A stretch of DNA of 64,000 nucleotides, taken from positions 82,452 to 146,451 of the forward strand of contig NZ_VFUZ01000015.1 of the NCBI RefSeq assembly GCF_006658505.1, in the 5' to 3' direction. Under the pieces are notes generated by a model, which was given only the letters and a program-made list of their open reading frames with translations, searched no databases and had not been told where the DNA came from. Origin of the DNA: Mesorhizobium sp. B2-4-15 (lineage in GTDB: Bacteria > Pseudomonadota > Alphaproteobacteria > Rhizobiales > Rhizobiaceae). Both the position numbers and the translations under genes were made by a program. Numbering within the stretch: position 1 is the first letter of the stretch; each line of letters starts with the position of its first letter. Shown piece by piece: positions 41,271-49,584 of this stretch.

Positions 41271-41990
41271 ATGGGCGATTCCTCCTACCTGTCGACGGCC
41301 GACCTCGCGGCGCTCGGCTTTTTCCTCTTGGCTTGGGTGCTGCACACGCTTGCTTCCGACGGCAGGCTGGTCAGCCGTATCTCGCTGACGACGGCGATGA
41401 ATGCGCAGCGCGAAGCCTGGATGCGCACCATGGCCGAGCGCGAGATCCGCATCGTCGACACCGCCATCATGAGCGGCCTGCAGCAGGGAACCGCCTTCTT
41501 CGCCTCCAGTTCGCTGATCGCGCTCGGCGGCTGCTTTGCCTTGCTCGGCGCCTCCGACCGGGTGCTTGAGGTGCTAAGCAACCTGCCGCTCGGCAGCGCG
41601 CCGTCACGCTCGGCTTTTCAGATCAAGGTGCTCGGGCTGGTGCTGATCCTGGCTTTTTCCTTCTTCAAATTCGGCTGGGCCTACCGGCTGTTCAACTATT
41701 GCTCGATCTTGATCGGCGCCGTGCCGATCCCGCATGGCGAAGCCTCGCGCAACCCGATCACCGAAACGGCTGTCTGGCGCGCGACGCAGATGAACATGCT
41801 GGCAGGCAAGCATTTCAACTCCGGCCTGCGCGGCGTGTTCTTCTCGATCGGCTATCTCGGCTGGTTCGTCGATCCGCTGGTGTTCGTGCTGTCGACGCTT
41901 CTGCTGCTGGCCGTGCTCGTGCGGCGCCAGTTCTTCTCGGCGGCCAGGCGCGCCGTCATCGGTCAGCCGCCCGGCGCCGGAAAGGGCTGA
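41271..41990 (+). CDS. DUF599 membrane protein
   Basis: 239 residues with four to five hydrophobic segments (ALGFFLLAWVLHTL, FFASSSLIALGGCFALL, IKVLGLVLILAFSFFKFGW, LVFVLSTLLLLAVLV). Family marks: REIRIVDTAIMSGLQQGTAFFASSSL and ETAVWRATQMNMLAGKHFNSGLRGVFF. Function unknown. 27 bases after the hydrolase gene, probably co-transcribed. The last 28 bases overlap the convergent YdcF-like gene. Confidence 0.87.
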   Translation: MGDSSYLSTADLAALGFFLLAWVLHTLASDGRLVSRISLTTAMNAQREAWMRTMAEREIRIVDTAIMSGLQQGTAFFASSSLIALGGCFALLGASDRVLEVLSNLPLGSAPSRSAFQIKVLGLVLILAFSFFKFGWAYRLFNYCSILIGAVPIPHGEASRNPITETAVWRATQMNMLAGKHFNSGLRGVFFSIGYLGWFVDPLVFVLSTLLLLAVLVRRQFFSAARRAVIGQPPGAGKG

Positions 41991-42760
41991 TCGATACGGC
42001 CGGAAAGCCAATAGGCGAAAAGCCCGGTCCATTCGCGGATCGCCATGGTCGTGTTCTGCAATGAATCGGCGGCGTTGTCGCGAAACGGGCCAACGCCCTC
42101 CTTGCCCGAGGTACGATAGTCGACCGGCCATGGGATGGTTGGAAAACCGGCCTTGTCGAACAATGCCTTGGCCCGGGGCATGTGGAAGGCGGAGGTCACC
42201 AGCAGCCAGGTCTCGCCCGGCTTCGGATCGACCAGTTTGCGGCTGAAGACCGCATTTTCATAGGTGTTGCGGGACTTGTCCTCGAGGACGAGGCGATCGG
42301 CCGAGACACCCAGCGGGCCGAGCAGGCGGGGCGCGGTGTCGGCGTCGCCCTCGCCATCAAGGAAAAGTGAGCCGTTTCCGCCTGATACAACCACCTTGGC
42401 CTGCGGGAAGCGCCGGGCCAGGATCGCGGTCTCGACCATGCGGTCGCCGCTGGTGCTCAGTTCATATCCACCGCGCACGAGATTGATGGCGCCTTCGAAG
42501 CCGCCGCCGAGCACGACGATGCCGTCCACCTTCTCCGGTAGCGGCGGCCGTGGAAAGCGTTCCTCCAGCGGATTGAGCATCATGGCGCCAAGCGAGGTCC
42601 AGGCCGACAGGGCGAGGATCAGGAAGGCGAGCACGCTGCTGGTGCCTGCAAGCCGCCGGCGGCCGAAAAGCGCCGCGAGCAAGCCTGCCAGCAGCAGGAA
42701 GATGGCAAGGTTGAGCGGCTGGATGAAGAACCAGAAGACTTTGGAAAGATAGAAGAACAT
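41963..42760 (-). CDS. YdcF/ElyC-type DUF218 membrane protein
   Basis: 265 residues: two N-terminal membrane helices (LAIFLLLAGLLAALFG and SSVLAFLILALSAWTSLGAM), then the periplasmic DUF218 domain with GIVVLGGGFEG, VVSGGNG, and LEDKSRNTYENAVFSR, whose acidic and basic residues line the pocket. Relatives such as ElyC affect envelope and undecaprenyl-phosphate metabolism in E. coli. Divergently arranged relative to nothing; next gene downstream is gatA on the same strand past a repeat. Confidence 0.87.
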   Translation of the reverse strand: MFFYLSKVFWFFIQPLNLAIFLLLAGLLAALFGRRRLAGTSSVLAFLILALSAWTSLGAMMLNPLEERFPRPPLPEKVDGIVVLGGGFEGAINLVRGGYELSTSGDRMVETAILARRFPQAKVVVSGGNGSLFLDGEGDADTAPRLLGPLGVSADRLVLEDKSRNTYENAVFSRKLVDPKPGETWLLVTSAFHMPRAKALFDKAGFPTIPWPVDYRTSGKEGVGPFRDNAADSLQNTTMAIREWTGLFAYWLSGRIDQPFPAPGG

Positions 42761-42804
42761 CGCTCACCCCATTACAGTGCCGCGCGTGCCTGGGCGCGCA
42801 AAGG

Positions 42805-42873
42805 ACGCTGTAAAACTTTGATTCTGCGCATGATCCTTTCCGAAAATTGATTCCGGTATTCGGGGTCATGCGC
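42805..42873. repeat. Rhizobial palindromic intergenic repeat (GCGCATGATCC ... GGTCATGCGC)
   Basis: Core arms TGCGCATGATCC and GGGGTCATGCGC (42825-42836 and 42862-42873) flank CTTTCCGAAAATTG and the partly mirrored TTCGG, giving a long imperfect hairpin between the YdcF and gatA genes, with a left shoulder GACGCTGTAAAACTTTGATT. From memory, elements of this form are scattered widely in Mesorhizobium and relatives. Confidence 0.7.
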
Positions 42874-42889
42874 TAGCCGGGCGATAGCC

Positions 42890-44455
42890 TTACCACCACT
42901 TCTCCGGCTGGAATGTGCCGGCCGCCTGTTCGATGACAGCCGCCGTCTGGAACAGCGTTTCTTCCTCGAACGGCCTGCCGATCAGCTGCAGGCCGAGCGG
43001 CAGCCCCTTGGGGTCGAGACCGGCGGGCACGGCGATGCCCGGCAGGCCGGCCATGTTCACGGTGACCGTGAAAATGTCGTTGAGATACATCTTGACCGGA
43101 TCGGACGCCATGTCCTCGTCGGCGATGCCGAAGGCGGCGGACGGCGTTGCTGGCGTCAGGATGACGTCGACCCCGGCGGCGAAGACATTTTCGAAGTCGC
43201 GCTTGATGAGGTTGCGCACCTTCTGCGCCTGCAGATAGTAGGCGTCGTAATAGCCGGCCGAGAGCACATAGGTGCCGATCATGATGCGGCGCTTGACCTC
43301 GCGGCCGAAGCCCGCGGCGCGCGTCTTCTCATACATCTCGACGATGTCCTTGCCCGGCACGCGCAGGCCATAGCGGACGCCGTCATAGCGCGCCAGGTTT
43401 GACGATGCCTCCGCGGGCGCCACGATGTAATAGGCGGGCAGAGCGTATTTGGTATGCGGCAGGGAAATGTCGACGATCTCGGCGCCGGCCTCTTTAAGCC
43501 AGGCAATGCCCTTCTGCCACAGCGCCTCGATCTCTTCGGGCATGCCGTCGACGCGATACTCCCTGGGAATGCCGACCTTCATGCCCCTGATCGGCTTGCC
43601 GATCGCCGCCTCGTAGTCCGGCACCGGCCGGTCGACGGAAGTGGTGTCCTTCGGATCGACGGAGGCCATCGACTTGAGCAGGATCGCGGCGTCGCGCACG
43701 TCACGGGCGATCGGGCCGGCCTGGTCGAGCGAAGAAGCGAAGGCGACGATGCCCCAGCGCGAGCAGCGGCCATAGGTCGGCTTGATGCCGACCGTGCCGG
43801 TGAAGGCGGCCGGCTGGCGGATCGAGCCGCCGGTGTCCGTCGCCGTGGCGCCGGCACACAGGAAGGCAGAGACGGCGGTCGCCGAACCGCCGGAAGAACC
43901 GCCCGGCACCAGCTGCGCATTGTCCAGGCTGCGCTGGGTTTTCGTGCCGCCGGCCGATACGAAGCCGCCATCGCCCTGATGCGTCGTCGGCATCACCACC
44001 GTGTCGAGGCGCGAACGCCGCCACGGGTTGACGACTGGGCCATAGTAGGAGGTCTCGTTGGACGAGCCCATGGCGAACTCATCCATGTTGAGCTTGCCGA
44101 GCATCACCGCGCCGTCGGCCCAAAGATTTGCCGTGACGGTCGATTCGTAGCGCGGCTTGAAGCCGTCGAGCACGTGGCTGCAGGCCTGGGTATGGACACC
44201 CTCGGTGCCGAACAGGTCCTTGATCCCCAACGGAATGCCTTCCAGCGCCCCGCCCTCGCCCTTGACCAGCCTGGCATCGGACGCCTTGGCCATGTCGCGC
44301 GCCTTGTCGCCGGTGACCGCGACATAAGCATTGAGCGCCGGATTGGCGCGATCGATCGCGGAGAGATAAGCCTCGGTGATCTCGGTCGCGGTGATTTCCT
44401 TGCCGCGCAGCTTGGCGCGGGCCTGCGAAATCGTCAGTCGGGTCAGGTCGCTCAT
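42890..44455 (-). CDS. gatA: Aspartyl/glutamyl-tRNA amidotransferase subunit A
   Basis: Catalytic amidase of GatCAB, which corrects Glu-tRNA(Gln) and Asp-tRNA(Asn). 521 residues, about 30 more than usual. Catalytic triad: Lys79 in GIPLGIKDLFG, cis-Ser in GGSSGGS (185-191) and Ser211 in TDTGGSIRQPA. Odd: between NPWRR and LVPGGSSGGSA, where other GatA proteins have only a few residues, it holds about 30 extra (residues 148-177, RSRLDTVVMPTTHQ onward). Start 44455 is coupled to the GNAT gene by TGATG; gatC lies before that and gatB is not in the window. Confidence 0.94.
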   Translation of the reverse strand: MSDLTRLTISQARAKLRGKEITATEITEAYLSAIDRANPALNAYVAVTGDKARDMAKASDARLVKGEGGALEGIPLGIKDLFGTEGVHTQACSHVLDGFKPRYESTVTANLWADGAVMLGKLNMDEFAMGSSNETSYYGPVVNPWRRSRLDTVVMPTTHQGDGGFVSAGGTKTQRSLDNAQLVPGGSSGGSATAVSAFLCAGATATDTGGSIRQPAAFTGTVGIKPTYGRCSRWGIVAFASSLDQAGPIARDVRDAAILLKSMASVDPKDTTSVDRPVPDYEAAIGKPIRGMKVGIPREYRVDGMPEEIEALWQKGIAWLKEAGAEIVDISLPHTKYALPAYYIVAPAEASSNLARYDGVRYGLRVPGKDIVEMYEKTRAAGFGREVKRRIMIGTYVLSAGYYDAYYLQAQKVRNLIKRDFENVFAAGVDVILTPATPSAAFGIADEDMASDPVKMYLNDIFTVTVNMAGLPGIAVPAGLDPKGLPLGLQLIGRPFEEETLFQTAAVIEQAAGTFQPEKWW

Positions 44456-44910
44456 CAAAGGCTCTTTTCGTAAAATACCGACCACTCGGAATCGGGATAA
44501 TCCAGCACCGGGCCGCAGCGCGAGAACCCGGCACGTTCGTATACGGTCCATGCGGCGGGGTGGCGATCACCCGTCTCCAGCACCAGCCGCTTCAGCCCTT
44601 CATCGCGCGCCAGCGCCTCCACCCGCTCGACGATCCTGGCGCCGATCTTCTGGCCGCGATGCGAAGGCCGCGTGTACATGCGCTTGACTTCACCAATGCC
44701 GTCGCCATGGCGTTTCAGCGCACCGCAACCAATGGCGGCGCCCCTATCGCGGGCGACGAAAACGGTCGTGTCCTGGCCTGCCATCTGCTCGACTGTCAGG
44801 TGGTAGCAATGCTCCGGCGGCGTCAATTCGAGCAGGGTTTCGTTGAGTTCCCTGACCAGGCCGCGCACGTCGTCCTGCAACGGCGTCTCGATGGCGATCT
44901 CGATTGCCAT
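44455..44910 (-). CDS. GNAT family N-acetyltransferase
   Basis: 151 residues with acetyl-CoA-binding motif RPSHRGQKIGARIVERVEALA (R-x-x-G-x-G/A type) and VLETGDRHPAAWTVYERAGFSRCGPV, typical of PhnO/ElaA-like single GNAT proteins. Acceptor unknown. Unusual only for place: between gatC and gatA, with seven bases before and TGATG after, so it is translated with the amidotransferase. Confidence 0.85.
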   Translation of the reverse strand: MAIEIAIETPLQDDVRGLVRELNETLLELTPPEHCYHLTVEQMAGQDTTVFVARDRGAAIGCGALKRHGDGIGEVKRMYTRPSHRGQKIGARIVERVEALARDEGLKRLVLETGDRHPAAWTVYERAGFSRCGPVLDYPDSEWSVFYEKSL

Positions 44911-44917
44911 CGGCGCG

Positions 44918-45205
44918 TTACTCCACGACCTTCGGCACGAGGAAGAAGTTTTCTTCGGCCGCCGGTGCGTTGGCGACGATGTCGGCCGCCTTGTTGCCGT
45001 CGGTGACGACGTCCCTGCGCTTCTTCATCTCCATCGGGGTCACCGAGGTCATCGATTCGACACCGGAAACATCGACCTCGTTCAATTGCTCGACGAAGCC
45101 CAGTATGGCGTTCAATTCGCCGGTCATGCGTTCGGCATCTTCCTCGCTCACCGCGATGCGGGCGAGATGCGCGACGCGCTTCACTGTCTTGAGATCAACG
45201 GACAT
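44918..45205 (-). CDS. gatC: Aspartyl/glutamyl-tRNA amidotransferase subunit C
   Basis: 95-residue belt subunit that holds GatA and GatB together. Seen: DLKTVKRVAHLARIAVSEEDAERM at the start, ILGFVEQLNEVDVSGVESMTSV in the middle and ENFFLVPKVVE at the end. ATG 45205 with GAGG in front. The 20 codons further upstream in the open frame are not family sequence. Confidence 0.94.
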   Translation of the reverse strand: MSVDLKTVKRVAHLARIAVSEEDAERMTGELNAILGFVEQLNEVDVSGVESMTSVTPMEMKKRRDVVTDGNKAADIVANAPAAEENFFLVPKVVE

Positions 45206-45411
45206 GTATTTGCCTCGGGGAAAACCAGTCCGGGCTATAGCGGCGCGGCACGCGGTGCGCAACATGCATCATGCGAAGCGTGGGCCGGCGTGCCGCAGGC
45301 ATCCTCCTCCATGGCGAATCGAAACCGTTTAGCCTCTGTCCGCACTCATCGGTATCGTGATGGACCGAGATGGCCAGCCGCGCATCAGGGAGCGGCTGCA
45401 AGGATAGCCGG

Positions 45412-45445
45412 CAGCGGAGGACGGCGATAAAAAAAGCCTCCGCTG
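45412..45445. terminator. Hairpin in the gap between the UPF0173 gene and gatC
   Basis: Perfect arms CAGCGGAGG / CCTCCGCTG (45412-45420 and 45437-45445) with a 16-base loop that contains a run of seven As on the plus strand. Read on the minus strand it lies 35 bases after the UPF0173 stop. The T run is in the loop, so this is a weak terminator candidate. The rest of 45206-45411 holds nothing I recognise. Confidence 0.4.
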
Positions 45446-45479
45446 ACGATCTCCATCTGCCATTGCGCGCTGGCTTTTT

Positions 45480-46187
45480 CTAGATCGTAATCGTCTCGCC
45501 GATCTTCGGCAAAGCGACCTTGACGCCGGATCCTTCCAGGCCGGTCTCGAATTTCTCGGCGGTCGGATCGATCATCGGAAAGGTGCCGAAGTGGCAAGGG
45601 ACGACCGTCTCGAACTTGAAGAAGCGGCGGCAGGCAAGCGCCGCCACCGCGCCACCCATGGTGAAACGGTCACCGACCGGCACGATGCCGATCTTCGGCG
45701 CATGCAATTCATTGATCAGTGCCATGTCGGAAAAGATGTCGGTATCGCCCATGTGGTAGAGCGTGCTGTCCTCGGGGAAATGCAGAACCAGGCCGCCGGG
45801 ATTGCCGAGATAGACGTTCTTGCCGCCCTCTTCGCCAAACGAGGAGGAGTGCAGCGCCTGGACGAACGTGGTGGTGAAGCCGCCGCAATCGACCGTGCCG
45901 CCGATATTGCCGGGATTGATCTTCTTGTCGCTGACGCCCTTCCCGACCAGATACATGCAGATCTCGAAATTGGCGACCAACTGAGCGCCGCTCTTGCCGA
46001 GTACTTCCAGCGCGCCGCTGATGTGGTCGCTGTGCCCGTGCGTCAAAAGGACATGCGTGATCCCCTCCGCCGGCCCTTCCCAGCCGCCCGTCCAGGACGG
46101 GTTGCCGACCAGATAGGGGTCGATGAGGATCTTGGCGTCGCCGGCTTCGATGCGGAAAGCCGAGTGGCCGTACCAGGTCAGTTTCAT
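45480..46187 (-). CDS. UPF0173 metallo-beta-lactamase-fold hydrolase
   Basis: 235 residues from ATG 46187 (GAGGA in front): MKLTWYGHSAFRIE, metal site THGHSDHISG, second His in AQLVANFEICMYL area, and IVPVGDRFTMGGAVAAL then VPCHFGTFP with further ligands. Widely conserved, reaction not known. The open frame extends about 68 codons upstream but those are not family sequence. Divergent from ruvX. Confidence 0.9.
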   Translation of the reverse strand: MKLTWYGHSAFRIEAGDAKILIDPYLVGNPSWTGGWEGPAEGITHVLLTHGHSDHISGALEVLGKSGAQLVANFEICMYLVGKGVSDKKINPGNIGGTVDCGGFTTTFVQALHSSSFGEEGGKNVYLGNPGGLVLHFPEDSTLYHMGDTDIFSDMALINELHAPKIGIVPVGDRFTMGGAVAALACRRFFKFETVVPCHFGTFPMIDPTAEKFETGLEGSGVKVALPKIGETITI

Positions 46188-46311
46188 GGATGCATTCCTC
46201 GATTTTTGCCGGGCCACAGGATAGAACGCCGATAGCCCCGAGATCAAAGGGTATAGTGCCTGCCGCGCGTCAGGAAAGACGCAGACCGCTGAAAAAGACG
46301 AGGGAAAACCG

Positions 46312-46818
46312 TTGGCTGTCATCACAATTGAGCAATTGCCGGCACGGCTCGTCGACGGCAGGACGCTGGCGGGGCTCGATCTCGGCGACAAGACGATCGG
46401 CGTCGCGGTTTCCGACCGGGGTTTCTCCTTCGCTCATCCACGCCCGGTCATCGTGCGAAAGAAGTTCTCGCTCGACGCCGCCATGCTTCTGGCTTTGCTG
46501 GAGAAGGAGAACGTCGGCGCGGTGGCGATTGGACTGCCGATCAACATGGATGGGTCCGAAGGTCCGCGCGCGCAGAAATCGCGCGCCTTCGTGCGCAACA
46601 TGGCCCAGCTGAGCAACCTGCCCTTCGTGTTCTGGGATGAGCGACTGTCGACGGTCGCGGCCGAAAGGACGCTGATCGAAATGGATTTCTCGCGCGCCAA
46701 ACGCGCTGGCAAGATCGATTCGGCCGCGGCGGCCTTTATTCTGCAGGGAGTTCTAGACCGGCTTCAGTCACTCGATGCAGCCGCTCGAACGGAGCCTGAC
46801 TCGTGGTCCGCCCCTTGA
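46312..46818 (+). CDS. ruvX: RuvX/YqgF Holliday-junction resolvase-like nuclease
   Basis: 168 residues with RNase H-like fold; in E. coli processes 16S rRNA ends or acts in recombination. Seen: LDLGDKTIGVAVSD with catalytic Asp, GLPINMDGSEGPRA, and FWDERLSTVAAERTL with Asp and Glu. The start is TTG 46312 behind GAGGG. Its last 83 bases overlap the convergent DUF6105 gene, which is a large overlap. Confidence 0.93.
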   Translation: MAVITIEQLPARLVDGRTLAGLDLGDKTIGVAVSDRGFSFAHPRPVIVRKKFSLDAAMLLALLEKENVGAVAIGLPINMDGSEGPRAQKSRAFVRNMAQLSNLPFVFWDERLSTVAAERTLIEMDFSRAKRAGKIDSAAAAFILQGVLDRLQSLDAAARTEPDSWSAP

Positions 46819-47077
46819 TCCAGCCCCAGATTTCGCGGCGGCGGCGGAACGCCCACAGCGCCATCAGCAGAAGCCCATCGAAGATGCACGTCTTCGCTAC
46901 CATTCCGGGGATGATCGACGGGTCGATGCCTAGCATCTGGCCGTAGAGCTGGAAGAAGAAGTCGTGCGTGTGCCGGGTGAACATGACGTAGCCGAAATTG
47001 ATGTCGTTGGCCGACAGATAGAACCAGCCCCAGAAAATCGCCATCGGGCCCGCCCACATCGCGAAGATGTAGCGCAT
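46736..47077 (-). CDS. DUF6105-like small membrane protein
   Basis: 113 residues beginning MRYIFAMWAGPMAIFWGWFYLSANDINFGYVMF, with two hydrophobic segments (first to residue 24, second around 66-78, FDGLLLMALWAF). Matches the rhizobial DUF6105 family; function unknown. Start overlaps the stop of the next gene upstream (TGATG), so both are translated together. Its 3' end runs 83 bases into ruvX. Confidence 0.72.
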   Translation of the reverse strand: MRYIFAMWAGPMAIFWGWFYLSANDINFGYVMFTRHTHDFFFQLYGQMLGIDPSIIPGMVAKTCIFDGLLLMALWAFRRRREIWGWIKGRTTSQAPFERLHRVTEAGLELPAE

Positions 47078-47625
47078 CAGCGGCCTCCCTTCCCGTTCGG
47101 GCCGACCCGGCCAGATATCAGGGAGAGCAGCGAACTATGGGCGGCGGCCTTCGCCATGCCGTGCGCCGTGGCGCGGAAATCGGCATCATCCGACACCGCC
47201 GCCGAGCGCCGCTCGGCGAGCATCGCGACATAGGAGGCCAGGAGTGCGGCCAGTTGCACGGCCACCACCATGAAAAGGCCGTTGATGCCTTGGGCAGCGC
47301 CGCCGATCAGGATCATCGACAACACACCGGAAGCCGAGATGAAGGCTATGCGAACAACGCTGTCCGCGCCCGGGCTGGCCGTGTCGTTGATCAGCGTGTC
47401 GACAAAGGCCCAGAAGAACAGCACCGACACGACCAGCAATGCGATCGCCAGCGGCGCGACCACGACGACGTTCTCTAGATTGACGAAGCGAGCGCTCTCA
47501 ATGCTCACGCCGAGCACGCCAAGAGCTGCCGCCACGCCCCGGTTTCCGTCGATGCAGATCAGCGCGAGCAGGGCGAAAACGATCGCCCAGTGCACGGACA
47601 AGAAAGAGGTCAATACGTAGCGCAT
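47077..47625 (-). CDS. Uncharacterised membrane protein
   Basis: 182 residues from ATG 47625 (MRYVLTSFLSVHWAIVFALL) with about five hydrophobic segments, the last around VVAVQLAALLASYVAML; the C-terminus is soluble and rich in Ala, Ser and Asp. Not recognised. Coupled to the DUF6105 gene, so the two may form a membrane pair. Upstream, 47626-47777 has nothing notable. Confidence 0.6.
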   Translation of the reverse strand: MRYVLTSFLSVHWAIVFALLALICIDGNRGVAAALGVLGVSIESARFVNLENVVVVAPLAIALLVVSVLFFWAFVDTLINDTASPGADSVVRIAFISASGVLSMILIGGAAQGINGLFMVVAVQLAALLASYVAMLAERRSAAVSDDADFRATAHGMAKAAAHSSLLSLISGRVGPNGKGGR

Positions 47626-47777
47626 CGTGATTCCTGCTTCGACAGGAATGACAGTGGGCTTTGCGCTTCGCCGCCGCAACGGAAACCATTTGTTAAGGTT
47701 AACGGCAACGCGCCTCGGATCAGAATGCCGACGGCACCCCGAAAGATGGATGGCACCGTCCTTGGACGGCGTCTGGT

Positions 47778-49406
47778 TCAGGTCAACGGCGGATAGAGCG
47801 TATCGATGATCATGCGGGCGTCGTGGCGCGAATCGAGCATGCCATAGGTGTTGCGCCACTGGCCGGCCAGGCGGGTCTCGACAAAGGCATCGGCAATCCG
47901 CCCTGCCCCCAGCCTCCGCAGTTCCGCCGCCGCCGCCGACAGCGCCAGTTGTTCCGTCAGCAGTCGGGCCGAGCCCTCGTCGGTTGCGGCGACCTGCATC
48001 GCCGCCTTCAGCACACCGATCGTGCCACGCCCACCGGCGCCGAGGTCACGGTCGATGCCGGCCAGCACCTCCTCGAACAGGCCAGGCGCGCGGCCGAGCA
48101 CGCGCAGCACGTCGAGCGCCATGACATTGCCCGACCCTTCCCAGATGGCGTTCACCGGAGCCTCGCGATAGTAGCGGGCGAGCGGCGCTTCCTCGACATA
48201 GCCATTGCCGCCAAGGCACTCCATCGCCTCGTAGAGCAACGGTGGCGCGATCTTGCACACCCAGTATTTGACGACCGGCGTCATGGCGCGGGCAAACGCC
48301 GCCTCGCCGCGGTCGCTCGCCGCCTCGTCGAAGGAACGCGCCAGCCTGAACGACAGTGCCGTGGCGGCAGCGACATCCAACGCCATGTCAGCCAGCACGC
48401 GCTGCATCAACGGCTGTTCGATCAGATTGGCGCCGAACACCTGGCGATGGCGGACATGATGAACCGCCTCGGCCAGCCCCGCCCGCATGATCGCCGAAGA
48501 CGCCACCGCGCAGTCGAGCCGCGTCAGCGTCACCATGTCCATGATCGTCTTCACGCCGGCGCCGGGTTCGCCGACCATCTCGCCGATGGCGTTGACGAAC
48601 TCGACCTCGGAAGATGCGTTGGAGCGGTTGCCGAGCTTGTCCTTGAGGCGCTGGAAGCGGAAGCCGTTGCCCGACCCGTCGCCGAGGACGCGCGGCACAA
48701 GGAAGCATGACAGCCCCTCCGGCGCCTGCGCCAGCACCAGGAAGGCGTCCGACATCGGCGCAGACATGAACCATTTGTGCCCGGTCAGGCGGTAGAAACC
48801 GCTGCCGACGCGCTCGGCCCTGGTCACATTGGCGCGCACATCCGTGCCGCCCTGCTTTTCGGTCATGCCCATGCCAAGCGTCAGCCCGGTCTTCTCGACC
48901 GGCGGCTTCTGGCTCTGGTCATATTTGCGCGTCGTCACGCGCGGCGCCCATTCGCGAAACAGTTTCGGGCTGGCCATCAGCGCCGCCAGCGAGGCGCTGG
49001 TCATGGTGATGGGGCAGAGGTGCCCAGTCTCGAGTTCGGCGGTCAGGTAGAAACGGGCGGCCCTCACCTGATGGCGGCGGCCGATCTCGGCGTCGCCATT
49101 TTCCCAGACCGAAGAATGCAACCCGTTCGCCACCGAGCGGCGCATCAAGGCGTGGTAGGCCGGATGGAATTCGACCAGGTCGATGCGCCGTCCCTGGCGA
49201 TCATGCGTCCTGAGTTTCGGCGTCTCGACATTGGCCAGGCGCGCCAGTTCCTGCGCTTCCTGCGTCAAGACGAAACGGCCGAGCCCATCGAGGTCCTTGC
49301 GTACCGGATCGGAAAAGCGCTCGGCAAGCTGGATCAGCAACGGATCGCCTCGCCAGGCGTTGCCGCCCGTCAACGGCGGCGGCTGGTTCGTTACGTCGTC
49401 GGTCAC
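47778..49406 (-). CDS. AidB-like acyl-CoA dehydrogenase
   Basis: 542 residues of the acyl-CoA dehydrogenase fold with AidB-type extensions. Seen: LTGGNAWRGDPLLI at the N-terminus as in AidB, GMGMTEKQGGTDVRANVT (FAD/substrate loop), HKWFMSAPMSDAF, and ECLGGNGYVEEAPLARYYREAPVNAIWEGSGNVMALDVLR with the FAD-binding end. AidB binds flavin and DNA in E. coli and responds to alkylation; true substrate here unknown. GTG 49406 behind AAGGA. Single gene. Confidence 0.88.
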   Translation of the reverse strand: MTDDVTNQPPPLTGGNAWRGDPLLIQLAERFSDPVRKDLDGLGRFVLTQEAQELARLANVETPKLRTHDRQGRRIDLVEFHPAYHALMRRSVANGLHSSVWENGDAEIGRRHQVRAARFYLTAELETGHLCPITMTSASLAALMASPKLFREWAPRVTTRKYDQSQKPPVEKTGLTLGMGMTEKQGGTDVRANVTRAERVGSGFYRLTGHKWFMSAPMSDAFLVLAQAPEGLSCFLVPRVLGDGSGNGFRFQRLKDKLGNRSNASSEVEFVNAIGEMVGEPGAGVKTIMDMVTLTRLDCAVASSAIMRAGLAEAVHHVRHRQVFGANLIEQPLMQRVLADMALDVAAATALSFRLARSFDEAASDRGEAAFARAMTPVVKYWVCKIAPPLLYEAMECLGGNGYVEEAPLARYYREAPVNAIWEGSGNVMALDVLRVLGRAPGLFEEVLAGIDRDLGAGGRGTIGVLKAAMQVAATDEGSARLLTEQLALSAAAAELRRLGAGRIADAFVETRLAGQWRNTYGMLDSRHDARMIIDTLYPPLT

Positions 49407-49544
49407 GCCCAATCCTTCTATCGGTAGAAAGGCCCCTATTGCCGGAAAGCCACGAATCCGAAGCCATCGGCTAGATATAGCCCAAGCGTTGGCGGGCGCG
49501 CGACGAAAATACCGGGGAGAATGGCGCCAATCGAAAGCGGGCGC

Positions 49545-49573
49545 TTGCGGGCACGAAATCCGCACCCTATAGC
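49545..49573 (+). promoter_or_regulatory. Candidate promoter immediately before pyrB
   Basis: TTGCGG (49545-49550), 17 bases, TATAGC (49568-49573). Transcription would start only a few bases before the pyrB ATG at 49585, and no Shine-Dalgarno is visible there, so a nearly leaderless mRNA is suggested. Sequence match only. Confidence 0.35.
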
Positions 49574-49584
49574 AGCCCCTTGAG

